A stretch of 64,000 bases of DNA, taken from contig NZ_VNJK01000001.1 in the NCBI RefSeq assembly GCF_007786455.1, positions 2,192,074 through 2,256,073 of the forward strand, written 5' to 3'. Of this stretch, positions 1 to 10,563 are shown piece by piece; the first letter of the stretch is position 1, and each line of letters begins with the position of its first letter. Under the pieces are notes generated by a model. The model saw only the letters and a program-made list of their open reading frames with translations, had not been told where the DNA came from and searched no databases. A program made the translations under genes and the position numbers. The DNA comes from Paenibacillus agilis (GTDB taxonomy: Bacteria; Bacillota; Bacilli; Paenibacillales; Paenibacillaceae).

Positions 1-704
1 ACGTAAATGCAGATGGCCCTAATTATGGTAAAGATGCGTACCAAATATTCAAAGATAACTTTGGACCCAAACCAGTGGATGGTGCTGCTAGTGATCGTAT
101 ATTTGAAGTAAATTCCCCTATTGTCGGCAATGCCTTTGAATTCATTGTCAAAAGCACCGATCTACTTGAAAACAATACAAGTCAACGTAACGAAGTGAAA
201 GTATATAACGCTTCTCGCACTGAACTAAAAGCTCCTAAAGATTCGAACTACACGTATAAATGGAAATTTAAATTAGATGAAAACTTCGAGTTTCCTAAAA
301 AAGCGCACTTTTTTGCTATTTTTCAATACAAAGCAATCGGTCAGAATGATGATATTCCACTACTAACATTTTCTTTGGATCAGAACGTTTTAAAGTTCTA
401 TCACAATCCTAAAGGTACGGATAATACGCAGCGTAAAGTACTGAGTGAAGCCAACTTTGCGAATTATAAAAATGTTTGGGTTGAAGCGACAGTAACGGTT
501 GTAAATTCAGATAATGGTTCCGTTTCTATGACATTGAAGACGTTAGACGGTAAAGACGTAATGCCTCCTTATAGCGGTAATCAAGACATGTGGATAGATG
601 GAGCCAACATTATCCGCCCGAAATGGGGTATTTATCGCAAACATTACGCTGAAATTAAAGATGCAAAAATTCAGTTTGCCAACTTCCAAATTATTAAGCA
701 TTAA
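1..704 (+). CDS. Polysaccharide-lyase-like secreted protein, C-terminal part (5' end outside window)
   Basis: The reading frame is open from base 3 to the TAA at 702-704, so the start lies left of the window; the GTG at 75 is not a convincing start. About 233 residues are visible. They look like an all-beta jelly roll: alternating strands, a conserved RNEVK segment, a YKWKFKL strand, HFFAIFQ, then KWGIYRK and a final FANFQI strand. This pattern is typical of heparin-lyase-I-like polysaccharide lyases (Pfam Polysacc_lyase, PF14099), which cleave uronic-acid glycans by beta-elimination. Family is inferred from motif memory only; the substrate cannot be told. A signal peptide would be in the missing part. 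The gene converges on the hydrolase that ends at 715, only 10 bases away. Confidence 0.5.
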   Translation, partial: VNADGPNYGKDAYQIFKDNFGPKPVDGAASDRIFEVNSPIVGNAFEFIVKSTDLLENNTSQRNEVKVYNASRTELKAPKDSNYTYKWKFKLDENFEFPKKAHFFAIFQYKAIGQNDDIPLLTFSLDQNVLKFYHNPKGTDNTQRKVLSEANFANYKNVWVEATVTVVNSDNGSVSMTLKTLDGKDVMPPYSGNQDMWIDGANIIRPKWGIYRKHYAEIKDAKIQFANFQIIKH

Positions 705-714
705 TCATTACGAT

Positions 715-1605
715 TTACGAATACACTTTGCTGAGAAATGCGATCTGATCAGCAATAATGCCCTCCCTCACTCCAGGCTCATAAAACTCAAAATGAGTAG
801 CAGGATATGCCTTTACCTCAACCTTAGGAAGGGCTTCTATTAATTCCTTCGTCTGCGGTCCCTGCGTCTCTTTATCAAATTCACCATAGCAGATCAACAC
901 GGCAGCCTTAACTTTGTCTGCTGTGCTGCTTGGTTTATATTTCGCCATCTCCATGATCACTCTCGGAGCCACTTCGTTGCGCCATGTTTTGGAATTCATG
1001 CCCGCGATCGTTCTGGCAGCATCGCTTCCTACCATAATAGCCAGTTCCCCAGTATTGCCGACCATAGGGATGTAGAGCGGTTCGTGGCTCTGCTTGGCGC
1101 GGTTCTGATCTTTGCGAATAAGTCTTAATAGCTTTAACCTTTGCCACCAAGAATGTGCGCTTTTTTTCGGAAAACCGTTATACGGAATTTGGGCGATTAC
1201 AGCCGTGATTTCCGGTACCCTCGAAGCAACGGATACGACATGCCCGCCTCCAAGCGATGAACCCCATAATCCTAAGCGATGTTCATCGACTGCTGGATGA
1301 TCACGGATAAACCGAATTGCAGATAAAAAGTCCTCCTGTTGCCCTGATATACTCACAATTTGCCTAGGTAGCCCACCACTTTCACCAAGATAGCGATAAT
1401 CGAATGTAAAAGAGCAAAATCCCGCCTGAGCAATGGCAGTGGCAACCGCAATTAGACTCGGCGTGTCCTGCGTGCCTCCGAATCCGGATCCTAAGATTAT
1501 ACATGGCTTGGGACTATCGTGATCAAGACGATATAAATACCCGACACAAGTTGTCCCGCTGCTCTGGAATTCCAACCTTTCAGTATGAACTGTTGCCTTG
1601 TTCAT
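715..1605 (-). CDS. Alpha/beta hydrolase (dienelactone-hydrolase-like)
   Basis: A 296-residue alpha/beta hydrolase. The nucleophile elbow is GLWGSSLGGG (Ser in GxSxG context), preceded by GSGFGGTQD (oxyanion loop region) and FDYRYLGES; a C-terminal ATHFEFYEPG supplies the likely catalytic His, and the acid is probably in the GEFDKETQ segment. The ATG at 1605 is chosen because AAGGGTGAG precedes it; the longer frame from 1653 would run into the tetR gene. It lies 16 bases downstream of a TetR regulator on the same strand, so the two are probably co-transcribed and induced by the same small molecule. The substrate is unknown; an ester or lactone of a xenobiotic is a fair guess. No signal peptide is seen, so it should be cytoplasmic. 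Confidence 0.8.
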   Translation of the reverse strand: MNKATVHTERLEFQSSGTTCVGYLYRLDHDSPKPCIILGSGFGGTQDTPSLIAVATAIAQAGFCSFTFDYRYLGESGGLPRQIVSISGQQEDFLSAIRFIRDHPAVDEHRLGLWGSSLGGGHVVSVASRVPEITAVIAQIPYNGFPKKSAHSWWQRLKLLRLIRKDQNRAKQSHEPLYIPMVGNTGELAIMVGSDAARTIAGMNSKTWRNEVAPRVIMEMAKYKPSSTADKVKAAVLICYGEFDKETQGPQTKELIEALPKVEVKAYPATHFEFYEPGVREGIIADQIAFLSKVYS

Positions 1606-1621
1606 GATTGACTCACCCTTC

Positions 1622-2218
1622 TTATCGAATTTTCGTACCAACAACACTTTCAATCAGACTATAAATTAAGCTCCGCTGTCTGTCTGATGATTCGCCTACT
1701 CTTTTGGACAGTAAATGGTGTACCTCTTGAAGTGCGCCTAGAAGCGCGGCGGCAGTAAATTCAGCATCCTCTGTTTGGAACCCGCTATCTTCTTTTCCAG
1801 ATTCAATTAAGGACGTAAAGCAACCCAGCAATTCTTTCATGCTTTCTGCAGCCACCCTGCTATGAACAGCTTCAAACACCGGAGAGTGAATCATGTCAAA
1901 AATATCGTTCAACTGCCCCTTTTCAGATAAGTGGAAATTAAATTCGATATATTCAACGATTCTTTCAGCAGCCGTTTTATCGCTGTTGTTCAAAATCATC
2001 AGGTATTTGTCGACAATCCCACTCGCTGCGGAGTAGATGCAGGCTTCAAATACATCTTGTTTGGTTTTGAAGTAGTAATAAAAACTTCCTTTTGCAACTT
2101 GCATCGATTGGGTAATATCCTCAACTGTCGTTTTCTCGTATCCGTTTTTTAAAAACAATGCCATAGCAGTGTCCATAAATTCTTTCCGTCGTTCTTCAGG
2201 CTTTTTGGTTATCCTCAT
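1622..2218 (-). CDS. TetR/AcrR-family transcriptional repressor
   Basis: A 198-residue TetR-type repressor. The N-terminal helix-turn-helix is clear: RKEFMDTAMALFLKNGYEKT, then TVEDITQSMQVAKGSFYYYF, followed by KTKQDVFEA. The rest is an alpha-helical ligand-binding and dimerization domain. The start is the ATG at 2218: AAGGAGGT sits about six bases upstream, whereas the TTG at 2224 would abut the Shine-Dalgarno. A perfect 31-bp inverted repeat lies 32 bases upstream, as expected for autoregulation. It heads a two-gene operon with the hydrolase at 715-1605, so it probably controls that enzyme together with itself. The effector is unknown. Confidence 0.92.
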   Translation of the reverse strand: MRITKKPEERRKEFMDTAMALFLKNGYEKTTVEDITQSMQVAKGSFYYYFKTKQDVFEACIYSAASGIVDKYLMILNNSDKTAAERIVEYIEFNFHLSEKGQLNDIFDMIHSPVFEAVHSRVAAESMKELLGCFTSLIESGKEDSGFQTEDAEFTAAALLGALQEVHHLLSKRVGESSDRQRSLIYSLIESVVGTKIR

Positions 2219-2249
2219 ATCCAACCTCCTTTTTAGTTATTTCCATTAT

Positions 2250-2280
2250 ATTCATTTGACTGACCATCAGTCAAATGAAT
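2250..2280. promoter_or_regulatory. TetR operator (31-bp perfect inverted repeat)
   Basis: Two 14-base arms (ATTCATTTGACTGA and its exact complement) flank a three-base centre CCA. The TTGACTGA core is common in operators of Bacillus-type TetR repressors. It lies immediately upstream of the tetR start at 2218 and most simply is the autoregulatory operator. Confidence 0.85.
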
Positions 2281-2461
2281 TATGAGTCTACATACACTGA
2301 CAACCTGATGTGTAATCGGATGCTTCCTTTTTAACAGGCAGCTAATTTTTTTAGCCTATTATTTAATGATATTAATCAAATTTCGCCCCTATTGCTTAGC
2401 AGGTATTCATAAAAAATAACTCAGAAAAATATGCATTGACTATATGATAAGGAGGTACATT

Positions 2462-3142
2462 ATGTTGAGGAACCGTACAAACTCAGGTAGATGGTCTGCG
2501 ATAATTACTGGAGTGTTATTAATTGCTGGGTTAGTTACAGGTATATTCAGTGTTGTTCCTGTTATAGATGGAGCAGATTATTTAGCCAAGGCTTCTACCA
2601 GTGAGAATCAGGTACTAATAGGATCGTTTTTTCAGTTGCTTATGGTTGTTGCCTATGTCGGTGTACCTATTTTACTATATCCGATTTTAAGTCAGCACTA
2701 TAAAGGTTTAGCGCTTGGCTCTGTTGCTTTTGGCATCATTGCGGGAGTGTTCATTATTATTGGTGTAATCATTCTTCTGTTGCTTCTGTCATTAAGTCAC
2801 GAATTTTTAAAAGTAGAAATTGAAAATGTCGCGTATGTTGAGACTTTAGGTGGATTGTTAAGGGAAGGCCGTGATTTGGTAAACCATGTGGCAACGACAT
2901 TGTCTTTTGTGTTGGCTATGTTCTTGTTTAGTTGGGGATTTTACCAAAGTAAAATCGTTCCACGTTGGTTGTCCGTTACGGGCCTTATCGGGTCTGTTAT
3001 GTCCATATTGGCAAGCTTATTATTTATGATTCGTTTCATCGGTCTAGATGAAACGTACATGATCTTGAATATTCCAATAGCTGTTCAACAATTGGTTTTG
3101 GCTATATGGCTAATCCTTAAAGGGTTCAAACAGCATCAATAA
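2462..3142 (+). CDS. DUF4386-type integral membrane protein
   Basis: A 226-residue hydrophobic protein with about six predicted membrane segments (around residues 15-37, 58-80, 87-113, 143-160, 173-193 and 199-217). Features such as GLVTGIFSVVPVIDGADYL near the N-terminus and FYQSKIVPRWLSVTGLIG in the later part are characteristic of the DUF4386 family, whose function is not established. The start is the ATG at 2462 because AAGGAGGT lies seven bases upstream; the earlier ATG at 2444 lies before this ribosome binding site. It is transcribed away from the tetR operator and may use the shared intergenic region, but no sigma-A promoter is obvious. Confidence 0.7.
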   Translation: MLRNRTNSGRWSAIITGVLLIAGLVTGIFSVVPVIDGADYLAKASTSENQVLIGSFFQLLMVVAYVGVPILLYPILSQHYKGLALGSVAFGIIAGVFIIIGVIILLLLLSLSHEFLKVEIENVAYVETLGGLLREGRDLVNHVATTLSFVLAMFLFSWGFYQSKIVPRWLSVTGLIGSVMSILASLLFMIRFIGLDETYMILNIPIAVQQLVLAIWLILKGFKQHQ

Positions 3143-3177
3143 ACTCGTTTGAAAATTTGGCAAGGAGGTACATCAAA

Positions 3178-3400
3178 ATGACTAAACATCCAAATACCGC
3201 TCTCCTCGATTACAATTACCCGTAAGCAGCAGAAATAATAAAGCTGTCATTTATACAGTATGGAGCCCAACGACTGTATATGTCGCAGGTAATAAAGTCA
3301 CATACAACGTCAACTATGAAGCAAAATGGTGGACGCTTCACGAAACGTCTGACACTTCAACTGCTACAGTATGGAAGGTAATTTCATATATTAGGTCTAT
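3178..3400 (+). pseudogene. Relic of a CBM5/12-containing gene (copy of the 3' end of the LPMO gene)
   Basis: An AAGGAGGT site and ATG at 3178 open a 15-codon frame that stops at 3223-3225. About 25 bases later a different frame encodes WSPTTVYVAGNKVTY, NYEAKWWT and TATVWKVI, which is nearly the whole CBM5/12 chitin-binding module found at the C-terminus of the LPMO at 10564-11907. The copy has lost one codon relative to the intact gene. Similarity continues past the coding end into the terminator hairpin. It is therefore a decayed remnant of a second chitin-active gene or a segmental copy of the LPMO 3' end. No functional product is expected. Confidence 0.8.
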
Positions 3401-3448
3401 AAAAAAGACGACTATCCCCCCCTTAAATGGGCCATGGTCGTCTTTTTT
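3401..3448. terminator. Bidirectional Rho-independent terminator
   Basis: The arms AAAAAAGACGAC and GTCGTCTTTTTT enclose a C-rich/G-rich loop. The hairpin closely resembles the one after the LPMO gene (11921-11967), with the same outer arm sequence, and today serves the ric gene on the minus strand as well as the relic. Confidence 0.85.
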
Positions 3449-3455
3449 ATTAACA

Positions 3456-4154
3456 TTAAATTGCTGCGCGAATTCGTTCGAACAATACATTGTTCTCAAG
3501 ATGTATATGCTCAAAAATGTCCTTTTCAAGCATAGCAAGCCGTTTAAAGACCAACTGATACGTACCGCAAGCATCATCCGGAAGTTTAAAATCAGCGGTT
3601 ACTTTTCTGAGCTCTTGAAGCAAGCTGCCAGCATGAGTGTGCTCATGTTCTAGTTCAGATACATGCGGTGTAAGCGCTGCTGCAATTTGCTCGTTTGGTT
3701 GGTCAATAAATTTCAAAATCAGCGGAAATACATGTTCATCCTCATCTTGCGTATGGTCCAGCAGCTCCACTTTCAATTCGGTGAAAAGCTCCTGTACCCT
3801 AATAAGTTCAGGATGATGCTCTCCATGTACACGAGCCAATTTCGTCACATAGGGTGTTAAAGCCGGTAATTCTTCCCGTAAGAAAACATGATGCTTTTGT
3901 TGAATGTATTCAATTAATTCTGATTCCTTAAGGGATGCTGGACGGCTCTCCTGGTAATTTTCAAACTTGACTTCTATGGAATGCACCTTCTCAAGTACAT
4001 CAACGGGATCTAACTGAAGCTGCATAGCAGCTTCTTGCAAAGGTACTCGTCCTCCACAACAAAAATCAATGCGGAGCGAACGGAATAAATCCGCAGTTTG
4101 CGGTATGGATGTAACAATATCAGAGATATGACTTTGAAGTGTGAATGAACTCAT
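3456..4154 (-). CDS. ric: Iron-sulfur cluster repair di-iron protein (Ric/ScdA/YtfE)
   Basis: A 232-residue cytoplasmic protein of the ScdA/YtfE/NorA family, which repairs Fe-S clusters damaged by nitric oxide or peroxide. The N-terminal ScdA_N domain (about 1-60) has the typical FRSLRIDFCCGGRVPLQEA segment with the CCGG motif. The C-terminal hemerythrin-like domain (about 75-230) supplies metal ligands seen as HHVF, VHGEHHPE, HTQDEDEHVFP, ELEHEHTHAG and HIHLENNVLFER. Length is normal for the family. The ATG at 4154 follows AAAGGAGGT. An FNR/CRP-like palindrome lies 31-46 bases upstream, consistent with oxygen or NO control. It is a single-gene transcript ending at the bidirectional hairpin at 3401-3448. 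Confidence 0.93.
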   Translation of the reverse strand: MSSFTLQSHISDIVTSIPQTADLFRSLRIDFCCGGRVPLQEAAMQLQLDPVDVLEKVHSIEVKFENYQESRPASLKESELIEYIQQKHHVFLREELPALTPYVTKLARVHGEHHPELIRVQELFTELKVELLDHTQDEDEHVFPLILKFIDQPNEQIAAALTPHVSELEHEHTHAGSLLQELRKVTADFKLPDDACGTYQLVFKRLAMLEKDIFEHIHLENNVLFERIRAAI

Positions 4155-4184
4155 ATGGGGACCTCCTTTAGATTTGCATTATTT

Positions 4185-4200
4185 CGTGAAAAGCTTCACT
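4185..4200. promoter_or_regulatory. FNR/CRP-like box upstream of ric
   Basis: GTGA-N6-TCAC within CGTGAAAAGCTTCACT, matching the FNR/CRP half-site pattern TGTGA-N6-TCACA except at the outer bases. Its centre is about 38 bases from the ric start codon, too close for activation at -41.5 if the message has any leader, so repression is more likely than activation. Confidence 0.4.
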
Positions 4201-4417
4201 AGTACAAATCAAGTATAGGTAATCCCTCATTCTGCATGTGTGATTCCAATCATATTTAAACGTAACATTGTGTGAATTGTACTTATTAAAAAGCCGATTT
4301 AGGACAGCGCGCTAAACCTTTTATAATTCCTTATTTTTTCAAATTAACTAAAATGATCTGTTCTACACATTTTAAAGGGTCATATAGTTATAATATTACA
4401 AATATTGGAGGGATACC

Positions 4418-4873
4418 ATGAAGTTCAAAAAAATGTTAGCATTACTACTGGTTACTTCAAGTTTAACGTTGATGAGTGGGTTGACACATGCCCAAAGTAG
4501 TGCCGTGAATGCACCGGTACATAACAAGACAATTGAACAGGATATCAATCCTTTTTACACTACTCTTCTTGCTTTTTCACATAATCATTTACTTGCCAGT
4601 GTTGATACGATTCACGGAGGGACTTTTTATGTTCCTCACCGTACAACAGTAATACTTATTACAGACCAAAACGTTGTTACTCCTTCAGATTATGCAGCAC
4701 ACGTTTATTACGCTATTCACGATAGTAATGGAAATCGGGTATGGGACTCTTTCTTAACAGGTAACAAAGAACATAGGGTCTACATTACATTAAATCCAGG
4801 ATATTATAATCTATATTATAAAAGTGGTAATTGGAACGTCCCTACGAGATTGTTTGGTCGTATCGTTGACTAA
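4418..4873 (+). CDS. Small secreted protein of unknown function
   Basis: A 151-residue protein with a clear Sec signal peptide (KFKK basic start, hydrophobic core to about residue 20, probable cleavage after THA at 25). The mature part of about 126 residues is strand-rich, has no cysteine, and contains a YAAHVYYAIHDSNGNRVWD segment and a PGYYNLYYKSGNW segment that resemble a small beta-sandwich. I do not recognise a family. GGAGGG precedes the ATG by six bases, and TATAAT is seen about 25 bases upstream of the start. It is transcribed alone and ends before a strong hairpin at 5004-5042. Confidence 0.75.
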   Translation: MKFKKMLALLLVTSSLTLMSGLTHAQSSAVNAPVHNKTIEQDINPFYTTLLAFSHNHLLASVDTIHGGTFYVPHRTTVILITDQNVVTPSDYAAHVYYAIHDSNGNRVWDSFLTGNKEHRVYITLNPGYYNLYYKSGNWNVPTRLFGRIVD

Positions 4874-5003
4874 TCGCTTTACCTAGACGAAACGTTATAG
4901 CAACGTGGTTATGAATGGAGCTAACAAGATTGAGGAATTTCAGAACAAGAATTAAATACTGATTCGCTACGTATCTTTACGAATATGAATGATCACATAA
5001 ACG

Positions 5004-5042
5004 AAAAATGAGCCGTGCCCCTATAAGGGGAGGCTCATTTTT
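5004..5042. terminator. Bidirectional terminator
   Basis: AAAAATGAGCC and GGCTCATTTTT arms with an inner CCCCT/AGGGG stem. It can serve both the small secreted gene on the plus strand and the rifamycin phosphotransferase on the minus strand. Confidence 0.9.
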
Positions 5043-5079
5043 ACATGATGAGAAGCAAGGTCTAGTCATAAGGTGTCTA

Positions 5080-7710
<2,631 letters not shown>

Positions 7711-7735
7711 CTAACCATTAAATTGAGAAAAAGAT

Positions 7736-7764
7736 TTGACAAGAGATTAGCAGCATAGTACAAT
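7736..7764 (+). promoter_or_regulatory. Strong sigma-A promoter with no downstream gene
   Basis: TTGACA, a 17-base spacer and TACAAT: all six -35 bases and five of six -10 bases match consensus with ideal spacing. It points right, away from rph, into a stretch with no coding region and a terminator about 90-120 bases downstream. Confidence 0.7.
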
Positions 7765-7770
7765 AAAGAT

Positions 7771-7885
7771 GTAAGATACACTAATTATGCAATTTTATAT
7801 AAAAATAGTCGTGATCTGATTGTATCATCGTGACTGTTTATATGCAATAGCAAAGAACCTGATAGAATTATCAGGTTCTTTTTTT
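7771..7885 (+). ncRNA. Candidate small RNA (about 115 nt) with intrinsic terminator
   Basis: The plus strand between the promoter at 7736-7764 and the hairpin at 7852-7885 holds no reading frame with a ribosome binding site. The 3' hairpin has a 13-bp stem (AAAGAACCTGATA with its complement), a GAAT loop and a run of seven T on the plus strand, and only a short T run on the minus strand, so it terminates rightward transcription best. An imperfect stem (AGTC-TGAT against ATCA-GACT) lies around 7807-7835. A free-standing promoter and terminator of this size are what a trans-acting or antisense small RNA would need. The alternative is a terminator for the minus-strand gene ending at 7928. Confidence 0.4.
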
Positions 7886-7927
7886 GTACTGCATGAGGAA
7901 ATTCCGAATTTGCGTCTAGATTGATTC

Positions 7928-9679
7928 CTAATCGGTGTACACTTCAAGCTTCCACAATGAATATCCCCATAAAGTCGCCTTTTTTACACCAGTCAATTTT
8001 ACATATCTACACATGACACCTCCAAAATCGCTATACTCTTCAATTCCACCCTTACCTGAATCCATATTAACGATTGTCTGCCATCTTTCATTGTCGTTTG
8101 ATATGTCTATTGTGTATGACGTAGCATAAGCTTCTTCCCAATTTATAAGAACACGTCCAATCTCTACTTCTTCTAACAGATCAATGCATATCCACTCATG
8201 ATCACTCCCTGGTGCGCTGCTCCATCTTGTTTTAGAGCTGCCATCATTAACATTTTCTTTTCGATTAACGTCTGATTCTTCCGATGAACAGAAGACAGGC
8301 TTTCCTAATGCATGATCTTTTCCTCTAGATGCTGTAATTAAGGTTATCTCATCATTGCTGAGACTGATGTCACCTCTAACCGTCCTAACTTTCACTTTTA
8401 TATTATATTCACGGCCATGATCTACATTTTGTATTTCGTATACATTCTGCACGGTCACTCCTAATAGAGTATCGTTAGCATATATTTGATACTGATAAAT
8501 ATATTCATCGAGAATATCTTCCCACTTTAGCAAAAGCCCATTACCTGGTAGTATTTCAAATTTTAGCTTTAGATCTACTACAGTTTCAGGTTGGGAACTC
8601 ATTCTATTAACAGGGTTGCTTCTATTTTGATTAATTCTTTTCTTGATCATCTTAATGTTTTCAGTTTCTAATTCTTTTAGCGCTTTTATTTTCTCAGTCG
8701 TTTTCTGAAGATTGATCTTTCCACCTAGTAAGATCTTTAGGAATACATTTCTAATAGTACAGGATAAATCAACTATTTCGTCTAATTTATCTGTCCCTGG
8801 GTATCGAGTAATTCTGAAAAATTTTGATAAAAAATAACGAGAACCTGCCACCATAGCCAATGCGTGCTCATAGCTTTTTATATCTTTGTTATTCTCCTCC
8901 ATTTGCAGGGAATGTTCTTGTAGCATTTCTATTATCCTATCGTACAAATTCAAATTATCACTAACTGCTAAAAAACCATCTTCAAACTTGTTAATAAATA
9001 AGCTAACTGTTTCTTCAGTGAAGTTATACTGTTCATCACATATGTAACCCATGGATCTCCATCTTTCATCTAAGCAGTCAAAAGCCTCCTGTATTTTGCT
9101 TTGATCATAGGTGTGTCCCATTAAGTTAGGTATATCAGAAATCACAAAAGTTCCCTTCTCTTGATCATAGGATTCCAGACTAATTGCATGCATGCTTCGT
9201 GGTTCATTTGCTAGATGGGGGAGATGTTCTGTCCATATCCAAAGAAAAATTCGTTTTCCTTCACCAAACTTTTCTTGAACGAAGGGGTATGAGGAGGCTA
9301 AGTTAGGGAACTTTGTAATTTTCACATCCATCCCTATATCACTGAGATCGCTCAACGTGCGAGTGCTCATGAACCAACGATCTAAACCTTTAACAACAAT
9401 CTGATTATAAATATCCTCACATTCAATATAAGAATCATAAAAAAGGTAATCCACAGGTACACCTTTATTAAGAAGATCAAAAAAAACTTGATGTATCCCG
9501 CAATTCATATGCCTAAATTTAAAATAATCTAAGTAATTAATATTAATGTGAATCACTCCTATACTCTTACCTAATTTGTTTGAGTTAATATGGATATGTC
9601 TTATGGCATTTCTCAACAGAGCACTATTCCGATTGGTATACTTGTTCAACAGGATAAAATATGCAGCCAGAAAAAGCAT
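7928..9679 (-). CDS. BtrH/C39-like cysteine-peptidase-fold protein with Fn3 and F5/8 type C (discoidin) domains
   Basis: Up to 583 residues. The N-terminal part has a Cys in RHMNCGIHQVFF, a His in SMHAISLESYD and an Asp in FVISDIPN, the Cys-His-Asp order of C39-like and butirosin BtrH-N-like proteins; a helical region follows (about 230-360). Residues about 370-450 form an Fn3-like domain (LLLKWED, YQIYAND, YNIKVKVRTV). Residues about 455-583 form an F5/8 type C carbohydrate-binding domain (NVNDGSSKTRWSS, EWICIDLLEEVEIGRVLINW, RYVKLTG). The start is uncertain: the ATG at 9679 lacks a good ribosome binding site, and a GTG near 9560 is possible. The first 17 residues are hydrophobic, so a membrane anchor cannot be excluded. 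No partner genes adjoin it; the role is unknown. Confidence 0.6.
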   Translation of the reverse strand: MLFLAAYFILLNKYTNRNSALLRNAIRHIHINSNKLGKSIGVIHININYLDYFKFRHMNCGIHQVFFDLLNKGVPVDYLFYDSYIECEDIYNQIVVKGLDRWFMSTRTLSDLSDIGMDVKITKFPNLASSYPFVQEKFGEGKRIFLWIWTEHLPHLANEPRSMHAISLESYDQEKGTFVISDIPNLMGHTYDQSKIQEAFDCLDERWRSMGYICDEQYNFTEETVSLFINKFEDGFLAVSDNLNLYDRIIEMLQEHSLQMEENNKDIKSYEHALAMVAGSRYFLSKFFRITRYPGTDKLDEIVDLSCTIRNVFLKILLGGKINLQKTTEKIKALKELETENIKMIKKRINQNRSNPVNRMSSQPETVVDLKLKFEILPGNGLLLKWEDILDEYIYQYQIYANDTLLGVTVQNVYEIQNVDHGREYNIKVKVRTVRGDISLSNDEITLITASRGKDHALGKPVFCSSEESDVNRKENVNDGSSKTRWSSAPGSDHEWICIDLLEEVEIGRVLINWEEAYATSYTIDISNDNERWQTIVNMDSGKGGIEEYSDFGGVMCRYVKLTGVKKATLWGYSLWKLEVYTD

Positions 9680-9960
9680 AACGGATGTTGTTTCCGTTGT
9701 GTTGTTAGCTTCAACCGATAAGCCAATACGACATGGTAAGACATATTTTCATGCTCAAGCTGCTGTAGCGCTGAATGTTGGATGTAGGATAATACTCTCG
9801 TGACCCATATGAAGTGTGAATCTGTTATGAAGAGGTAGCAGTATGACTTTCATTATGCGGATTGTAATATGAAGTTTGACACCTAAGAAAACAAAAGGCT
9901 CATGATCGAATTTGTGTAAAATGAGAGTTATCACAACACTGTGATTACAGAAAATCCAAG
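9680..9960. other. Intergenic stretch, no supported gene
   Basis: About 280 bases between the BtrH-like gene and the IS30 relic. A TTGACA-like element lies near 9879, perhaps part of the old transposase promoter. I see no coding frame with a ribosome binding site and no clear hairpin terminator. Confidence 0.4.
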
Positions 9961-10185
9961 ATGAGCTACTCCCATCTTAGCATAATTGAGCGAGGACAAC
10001 TAGCGACGTTACATCAGCTTGGCTGGTCGACCCAGGTAATTGATTGTCTACTCGGTCGTCACCATTACCGGTGAAATTAACAGAGCATGCTCACAAGAGA
10101 CCTATGGCTCTTTAACTGCCCCAAAAGCTTACGAGCATGGTAGAGCCGCCAGCGTACCTATCAGCAAGTTTAAAGGCCAGCCTTT
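9961..10185 (+). pseudogene. IS30-family transposase relic (N-terminal fragment, frameshifted)
   Basis: The ATG at 9961 opens with MSYSHLSIIERGQLATLHQL, the typical IS30-family transposase N-terminus, and continues through a helix-turn-helix segment (GWSTQVIDCLLGRHH) to an early TGA at about 10072. Shifting frame restores TGEINRAC and QETYGSLTAPKAYEHGRAAS, which match the next part of such transposases. The DDE catalytic domain and both terminal inverted repeats are missing, so the element is dead and heavily deleted. Confidence 0.8.
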
Positions 10186-10199
10186 ACGGGTGGCCTTTT
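10172..10199 (+). terminator. Hairpin with T run
   Basis: AAAGGCCA and TGGCCTTTT arms around an 11-base loop, just after the transposase relic. Confidence 0.6.
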
Positions 10200-10563
10200 G
10201 GATCACGCTATCTCAATCGCTTCAAATCTACTAACGGGATCATTTCCACCTACCCGTTTATTTTTGAGCATCCAGAATAAACATAGTTGCATCTTGACCC
10301 ATGAATATTGTATTGTACTTCCCTCCTTATCTAATATTCTGTACTCATTAAATGTTGTAGTACTAAAACATTTCGCATACTCATATTCTGTTTCGTCATA
10401 ATGATCAGCGTAAATCCCACGACCATTACAGATGATGAAAGGGGTGATTATCTTCTCATAGAGACATTGGATTATCGCCGATCTAGAGAAATCGGTATCT
10501 CAATTCACGGGAGGAGATTGAAACAAACGGATTGTAAATAAGATAACGATGGAGGGATTATTA
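10200..10563. other. LPMO upstream region
   Basis: About 360 bases without a supported gene. It must hold the LPMO promoter, but no clear -35/-10 pair was found. Short frames here lack ribosome binding sites. Confidence 0.4.

Noticed and set aside
1605-1653. N-terminal extension of the alpha/beta hydrolase
   Set aside because: It would overlap the tetR gene and lacks a ribosome binding site; the ATG at 1605 has one.
9576-9803. A 75-codon plus-strand gene next to the BtrH-like gene
   Set aside because: Largely antisense to the N-terminus of that gene and without a ribosome binding site.
10040-10234. A 64-codon gene of its own
   Set aside because: It is the shifted-frame continuation of the IS30 transposase relic that begins at 9961.
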